The notes beneath the pieces are model-generated. The model was not told the origin of the DNA. It worked only from the letters and a program-made list of their open reading frames with translations, and ran no database searches. Shown piece by piece: positions 58,417-64,000 of a DNA stretch of 64,000 nucleotides. The number at the start of each line of letters is the position of its first letter. Position 1 is the stretch's first letter. Position numbers and translations under genes: made by a program. Source of the stretch: Chenopodium formosanum (Eukaryota > Streptophyta > Magnoliopsida > Caryophyllales > Amaranthaceae); contig CM044858.1 of NCBI GenBank assembly GCA_024500155.1, positions 992,001-1,056,000 on the forward strand. Reading direction: 5' to 3'.

Positions 58417-60881
58417 TTTTTATTTTAAAAAAAAAAAATATTTGTAATTTGATTGTCCTTGTAGTTTGGTTTGTGTCTTCTATGTCAAAGATGTGGTACT
58501 ATATGTTGAAAACCAATCCTTCTCTTTAAAGTATTTATTCTCTTAAACCAAAATGTTTTAAACTTTCTTACAAACCAGTATGCAACTCAGAATTATTATT
58601 TGATTCAGCTTGCGGATTAAAATGAGATCTCAAGCTGCTTCTTAAAGTTACAGGACATATGTTAATAATACAATGAACCTGTAAGAGCATGGAGATTAGT
58701 TAGGTTTTTTTCTTTTTCTTGTACTTCCTCCGTTAACTATTATTTGCAACAAAGGGGGTGTTTGCGGACTCCTAGGCAAATTTGTTTGTGAGAGTAAAAT
58801 GGAGAGAGAAAAAGTTGGGTGCATGTGATGAGGAGAGAGATAGAGAGAAATGATTACCTAAAAAGGAAAGAAAACATTTGTTGCACATAATAGTTAGCAT
58901 CCATTTATAGTATATGTTGCAAATAACCGTTAACGGAGGTAGTATATTATTTTCCCCCTGGAAGGCTTCTGTTTTTTGTATTGAGGAATATTGGCTGATG
59001 TTATTCAGTCTGATTTAAGGCAAGTTGAAAATTAGTAAATTTCTTATTATATTTTTTTATCAATGCAAGATCATTACAGAATCACCCTTAAAAAATTGAA
59101 GGTTTTGTATCATTTGCTCGTGCTCTCAGCATAATCTAAAATATTGGCCTGCTTGAAGTTTGGTCTTAAAGATGTCAGTGAAAATAAAGATGTCAGTGAA
59201 ATAAATATTAATTTGTTTATATGAGAAAAATTATTAAATCCAATAATCATAATTCTTTGAAGAAGCTGTTGTGAAAATGTGTTACTGACTTACTGAGCTG
59301 TTTTATTGCCTTTGGCTTCTAGTGGCTTTATTTGTTCTCTTGCAAGTATTTTGGAGTTTTGTATTCTTTCTTATTGGTCTGATATGTTAAAGTTGTTTTG
59401 CATAGAAGCATAGAGTAATTTCATTCTAATATAATTGCTTTTTTATTTCAGACTACAGAGATTCTTTTCAGTAAAAAGTTCTTCCTGAGCATGGAGGTAT
59501 TTCTCTGTAATGTCTCTTTAGTTTAATCTATTGCTGATAGACTTTCCCCTGGTCTTCTCATCATGTTCTTGTTACAACATAGGAAGACTGTTGTATTTGT
59601 CTATAAACTCAAGATGTACAATAGGAACCTGAAACTTAGTTGTGAAGCAACAAAATCTTTAATTTCAAGTGGAATTTACAACACCTCATACTGCCTGAAG
59701 GATCAAGTGTATTTTGATTTGATATCTATGGATATACTTGTTGAAGTGTAATTTCTCTGTATTTTGCATTTGCCTTTTCCTGGATCCAATACTCTGTTAG
59801 AAATTCATGCTTATGAAGAGATAAAGTCGTGTCTTTGTTATATTCACCATAAGAAGCCTGACGTCCATTAATTGAGTGGTTTCTGCTAGTTGTTTGTTTG
59901 GTGTGATGATGCTTCTGATTAATGTGCCTTTGGTCATTGGTTTCAGGCCCATACAGCAACTTTCTGTGCAGGGTTGTTGGATTCAATTAAAGTAGAGCTG
60001 AGGGCATGCAAAGACTTTATGAAATTGTATTCAGGAATTGCCCTACTTGGTTATATTGCATCTATTTCTGAACCTATTAACATGCAAGCCTTTGCCCATC
60101 TACTCTCTTTCCTCGGGCATCGATATCCAAAGGTTCGCCAGTTTTTCGAGTTTTTGGATTCTGCATTTTTATTCTTTTAGCCAAAAATTATACTCTGTGT
60201 CCCTTTATAAGGCCACATTTGATTTGAGGCCTTTTAAAGAAATTTAACTAATATGCCATAACTATCCTTCACTATCTAAACTTTACTTCACCTAACCAAT
60301 GTGATATTACCTTAAAAATCTTGTGAGGGTATCAGTAAGGTAGATATGGCCAAATTCAAAATGTAACTTAGGATTTGAGAAATTTTCACACTAGGTTAGT
60401 AACCCTGTAAGTTCACCTAAACTTGGAAAGATGCTGTGGAAAATTGGAAATTACTAACCTTAAAGAGGCTGCTTTGTAAATTTAGTAAGTTTGGGATCAG
60501 CTAAAATTGAAATGTGGCCTATTATATTGTGACTGAGGGAGTAAATGGTAATACAAATCATGGATTCATCTAAGCTATCTGTTGTATCAGATTCGGAAGG
60601 CTTCAGCTGAACAAGTGTATCTTGTCCTACTACAAAATGGAAATTTGCTGCCTGAGAACCAGATAGAGAAAGCTCTTGAACTTATTTCTGAAACTGCTTG
60701 GGAAGGTGACTTAGAGGAGGCCAAACAACAAAGATTGCAATTATACGAGCTAGCTGGTCTGGATCCTGGGCTGCATCTTAAAGCCAGCTCTGGTGTGTTG
60801 AAGAGGGATGTAGAGCAAAAACAATCAATTTATGATGAACATGCTTCGTACTCTGCTTTAGTTGAATCAACGGGTTTTTAG
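44926..60881 (+). CDS. TFCD: Tubulin-folding cofactor D (TBCD), 17 exons
   Basis: TBCD captures beta-tubulin and joins it with alpha-tubulin during heterodimer assembly; loss in Arabidopsis (TITAN1) arrests embryos. Exons: 44926-45144, 46193-46740, 48682-48784, 49066-49242, 50139-50330, 51704-51820, 52287-52391, 53604-53774, 53851-54066, 54529-54727, 56351-56556, 56635-56859, 56937-57494, 57569-57838, 59452-59496, 59947-60132, 60591-60881. They sum to 3828 nt (1275 aa), close to the usual plant length; all junctions are GT-AG and in phase. Diagnostic stretches include IMDKYQEEGQLLEPYLESIV, DTVVRWSAAKGIGRV and HYDVRRGPHSVGAHVRDAAA. The protein is a run of HEAT/ARM helices with the TFCD C-terminal domain in exons 13-16. 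Exon 15 is only 45 nt. The start could be 44926 or the in-frame ATG at 44935. No disabling change was seen. Confidence 0.96.
45145..46192 (+). other. TBCD intron 1
   Basis: 1048 bp, donor CATT|GTAATC, acceptor TGTGTAG. Nothing else recognised inside. Confidence 0.8.
46741..48681 (+). other. TBCD intron 2, with a MITE
   Basis: This intron of 1941 bp has donor CCAG|GTTTCT and acceptor TTTTTCAG. It hosts the Tourist-type element at 46992-47245. No additional exon is needed: exons 2 and 3 join in frame (AG|C). Confidence 0.8.
46992..47245. mobile_element. Tourist-type MITE in TBCD intron 2
   Basis: This 254-bp element has TAA target duplications (46989-46991 and 47246-47248). Its termini are CGCTTTGTTTGGATA on the left and TATCCAAACAAAGTG on the right, inverted repeats with one mismatch. 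The interior is strongly strand-asymmetric: purine-rich GGAAGG/GGGAGG on the left half and pyrimidine-rich CCTTCC/CTCCC on the right, so the whole element can fold back on itself. Confidence 0.8.
52392..53603 (+). other. TBCD intron 7
   Basis: 1212 bp, donor AAG|GTTAGA, acceptor TTTACAG. Contains the 105-bp tandem duplication. The second half (about 53000-53540) has an unusually balanced composition (for example AGGATGTTGGGCTTTTTAAG and TGGTGGAAAGTTAAGAATTG) that may be an old TE fragment, but no protein is readable. Confidence 0.6.
52613..52820. repeat. Tandem duplication in TBCD intron 7
   Basis: A block of about 105 bp (C run, T run, then CCTTTCCAAAAGAACCGGTG through AATGACAACTAAAGAAGAA) occurs twice in direct tandem. 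The unique parts are essentially identical, so the duplication is recent or an assembly artefact at the C/T runs. Confidence 0.9.
54728..56350 (+). other. TBCD intron 10
   Basis: 1623 bp, donor GCTG|GTTAGT, acceptor TATTGCAG. Contains an A run at about 55169-55186. No exon or element recognised. Confidence 0.75.
57839..59451 (+). other. TBCD intron 14, with a MITE
   Basis: 1613 bp between exon 14 and the 45-nt exon 15. It holds a T run of about 34 bp at 58381-58414 followed by an A run, and the Stowaway element at 58722-58944. Confidence 0.8.
58722..58944. mobile_element. Stowaway-type MITE in TBCD intron 14
   Basis: Element of 223 bp starting TACTTCCTCCGTTAAC and ending GTTAACGGAGGTAGTA, inverted repeats with one mismatch; the flanking TA at the right end is consistent with TA insertion. 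Same terminal family as 2485-2738. Confidence 0.85.
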
Positions 60882-61500
60882 AATGTAATGCTCTATTTGT
60901 ACTTCAGGTCTTCAGGATGAGATACAAACCCCCTGTTGCTTTTGAGGAATTAGATGGGGTTTGAATTTTGGAATTTCTATTTGTACCAGTAGGCTCGAAC
61001 ACGCCTAGATGCAGCAAAAACAACATCCCCTTTCCAATCTCTGGCTACCACTCTGAGTCCTACCCAGCCATCATCACAAAGGGAGGCATCGCAGAACCAT
61101 AATCATTCCCTGAGGAGTAGCCCATATTAGTAAGTTTTATGATTTTTGTATGAAAAAGTTAAAAAAATAAATTAAAATAAAAAATTAACTCATAATCCGT
61201 ATTTTTATTGTCAAAATTATTCCGCCCATCGCTCACTTCTTCCTCTTCATCCCTTCCTCTTATTCTTTTTCCTGTGATCAAACAACAATGTCAGACTCCA
61301 AATTTCATCCGGCAATGACTGTTTATTACAGTGACAAGTTTATGAGTATAAAATTATAATAAATTATAAAATTAAAAAAAAAAAAAAAAGTTAAACTCAA
61401 TACTTGGTATTTTTATTTTTTTTTGTTTAAAAAGAAAAAATATTTATGTGTTGATAATGTTGCAATTACAATGAAACAAAATATTAACTAACTTGTGTTT

Positions 61501-61540
<40 letters not shown>

Positions 61541-61823
61541 AACTAACTTCCTAAATATGAAGTAGTAAAATAAGTTTATCTTAAAATATATCTGCACAAT
61601 ATGTAATAAAATATATGAAAAATAGTATCATATTCCCAAACCCCAACAATATTACAAATTTATATATAAAAATTAATAAAAATATCACATACTACGTATA
61701 TTATTTTTTTTTTTTTTTGAATTACTGTGATAAGTTTTATAATTATAAAATTATCCCCAAACCCCGAAAATATTATTTTAGTTTTTATATTTTTTTGAAT
61801 TACTATGATAAGTTTTATAATTT
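60882..61823. other. TBCD 3' flank and AT-rich DNA before the satellite
   Basis: The first part should contain the TBCD 3'UTR. The rest is extremely AT-rich with A runs (61502-61538 is about 37 A) and near-duplicate pieces around 61615-61820 (AAACCCC..AATATTA and GATAAGTTTTATAATT). No gene was seen. Confidence 0.65.
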
Positions 61824-64000
61824 CGTAAACTCAAGCCTACCACGGACGTTTATGACAACATATAATGATTATATATGGTTTCAAACGGCATTATATAATC
61901 CCGAGATATATCCCTTAGGATTTCAAGGCTTTTTGCAACCAGGCCCCAGAACCTCAAAATTCCTGAAAAAGCGTGGATTATAGCCTTCAATTTTGTAATT
62001 TTTTGAAAATTTTTCACCCGGAAATAAAAATTACCAAAATGTTTATCATGGTCCCTAATATCCTCCGGGAGTCAAATTGGGTCGGTGGAACCATCTAATA
62101 TGACCTTAAACGGTCATTTTACCCGTTCACAATTTACAGTGATTTCGTAAACTCAAGCCTACCTCGGACGTTAATAACAGCATATAATAATCATATATGG
62201 TTTCAAACGGCATTATATAACCTCGAGATATATCCCTTAGGATTTCAAGGCTTTTCGCCACCAAGCCCCGAAACCTAAAATTCCTCAAAAAGCATGGATT
62301 ATAGCCTTCAGTTATGTAATTTATTGACCTTTTTTCGCCCGAAAATAAAAATTGCGGAGATGTTTACCATGGTCCCTAATGCCCTCCAAGAGTCCAATTG
62401 GATTGGTGGAACCATCCAATATGCCCTTAAACGGTCATTTTAACCCGTTTACAACTTGAAATGATTTCTTAAAATCAAGCCTACCACGGAGTATATGACA
62501 ACATATAATGATCATATATGGATTCAAACGGCATTATATAACCCCCGAGATATATTCCTTAGGATTTCAAGGCTTTTCGTAACCAGGTCCCGAAACCTCA
62601 AAATTCCTCAAAAAGCGTGAATTATAGCCTTCAATTTTGTAATTTTTTGACCTTTTTTCGCCCGAAAATAAAAAAATTACCAAGATGTTTATCATGGTCC
62701 CTAATATCCTCCGGGTGTCAAATTGGGTCGGTGGAACCATCTAATATGCCCTTAAACGATCATTTTACCCTTCACAATTTGCAGTGATTTCGTAAACTCG
62801 AGCCTACCACGGATGTCTATGACAACATATAATGATCATATATATATAGTTTCAAACGACATTATATAACCCCGAGTTACATCCCTTAGGATTTCAAGGC
62901 TTTTCGCCACCGGACCCCGAAACCTAAAAATCCCTAAAAAAAACGTGGATTATAGCCATAAATTTTGTAATTTTTTGACCTTTTTTCGCCCGCAAATAAA
63001 AATTGCCCAGATGTTTACCATGGTCCCTAATATCCTTCGGGAGTCAAATTGGGTCGGTGGAACCAACTAATATGGCCTTAAACGGTCATTTTACCCGTTC
63101 ACAATTTGCAGCGATTTCGTAAATTCAAGCCTACCACGGACGTTTATGACAACATATAATGATCATATATGGTTTCAAACGGCATTATATAACCCCGAGA
63201 TACATCCCTTAAGATTTCAAGGCTTTTGGCCACCGGGCCCCGAAACCTCAAAATTCCTCAAAAAACGTGGATTATATAGCCTTAAATTTTGTAATTTTTT
63301 GATTTTTTTTCGCTAGGAAATAAAAACTGCCAAGATGTTTACCATGTTCCCTTATATCCTCCGGAAGTCAAATTGGGTCGGTGGAACCAACTAATATGCC
63401 CTTAAACGGTCATTTTATCTGTTCACAATTTGTAGTGATTTCGTAAACTCAAGCCTACCACGATTGTTTATGACAACATATAATGATCATATATGGTTTC
63501 AAACGACTTATATAACCCCGAGATATATCCCTTAGAATTTCAAGGTTTTTCGCCACCGGTCCCCAGAACCTCAAAATCCTCAAAAAGCGTGGATTATAGC
63601 CTTCAATTTTGTAATTTTTTACCTTTTTTCGCCCGGAAATAAAAATTGCCCTGATATTTACCATGGTCCCTAATATCCTCCGGGAGTCAAATTGGGTCAG
63701 AGAAACCAACTAATCTGCCCTTAAACGGTCATTTTACCCGTTCATAATTTGCAGTGATTTCGTAAACTCAAGCCTACCACGGACGTTTATGACAACATAT
63801 AATGATCATACATGGTTTCAAAACGGCATTATATAACCCCGAGATATATCCCTTAGGATTTCAAGGCTTTTCGCCACCGAGCCCCGAAACCTCAAAATTT
63901 CTCAAAAAGCGTGGATTATAGCCTTCAATTTTGTAATTTTTTGACCTTTTTTCGACCGAAAATAAAAATTGCCCAGATGTTTACCATGGTCCCTAATATC
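61824..64000. repeat. ~322-bp satellite array, open at the window edge
   Basis: Six full monomers and one partial copy lie head to tail. The marker CGTAAACTCAAGCCTACC starts at 61824, 62146, 62468 (diverged), 62791, 63118, 63442 and 63761, giving periods of 322, 322, 323, 327, 324 and 319 bp. Every monomer contains TTACCATGGTCCC or a close variant and GGTCATTTTACCCGTTCA. Copies differ at several percent of positions by eye. No reading frame is conserved. The array runs off the right end. Confidence 0.95.

Noticed and set aside
61615..61983. 122-codon frame at the satellite border
   Set aside because: Low-complexity Tyr/Phe/Asn-rich translation of AT-rich DNA that runs into satellite sequence.

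Overview
This is plant nuclear DNA, almost certainly from a eudicot. The evidence is an AT-rich background, GT-AG introns of 0.1-3.5 kb, plant-specific protein families (NPF transporter, mitochondrial-type arginase, DUF641/GIL1, PMEI), MITEs and a Tat-lineage Ty3/Gypsy retrotransposon. I cannot name the species from the sequence alone.

Layout. 1-5.0 kb: intergenic, with a Stowaway MITE, a Tourist-type MITE and a duplicated poly(A) junction. 5.3-13.6 kb (+): a five-exon NPF7-type NRT1/PTR transporter whose second intron holds a ~1.8 kb TIR element with a long minisatellite. 14.4-18.9 kb (-): a six-coding-exon arginase, convergent with the transporter; its 5'UTR intron carries a hAT-like MITE with perfect 8-bp target duplications. 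20.1-23.6 kb (+): a SagB/nitroreductase-family flavoprotein gene, divergent from arginase and carrying an apparent 1-nt frameshift in a T6 run. 24.2-24.9 kb: a small TIR element. 25.9-27.2 kb (+): a GIL1-like DUF641 gene, followed by a G-rich stretch and a SINE-like unit. 30.1-30.7 kb (+): an intronless PMEI/invertase-inhibitor-like secreted protein. 31.08-43.03 kb: one complete 11.9 kb LTR retrotransposon with 5-bp TSDs, on the minus strand. 44.9-60.9 kb (+): a 17-exon tubulin-folding cofactor D gene with MITEs and a tandem duplication in its introns. 61.8-64.0 kb: a ~322-bp satellite array that runs off the window.

The most unusual object is the retrotransposon. Its gag-pol reads on the minus strand as one frame with three in-frame stops. 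On the opposite strand, between integrase and the 3' LTR, sits a second, intron-containing passenger gene with its own TATA-like box, one conserved globular segment and a long coiled coil. That gene is interrupted by five in-frame stops, all of which fit C-to-T changes. The two LTRs differ at about 10 of 410 positions by hand count, so the insertion is fairly recent.

The host genes do not form a pathway. Arginase (arginine to urea and ornithine) and the NPF transporter both touch nitrogen economy, but nothing in the sequence shows that their adjacency is functional.
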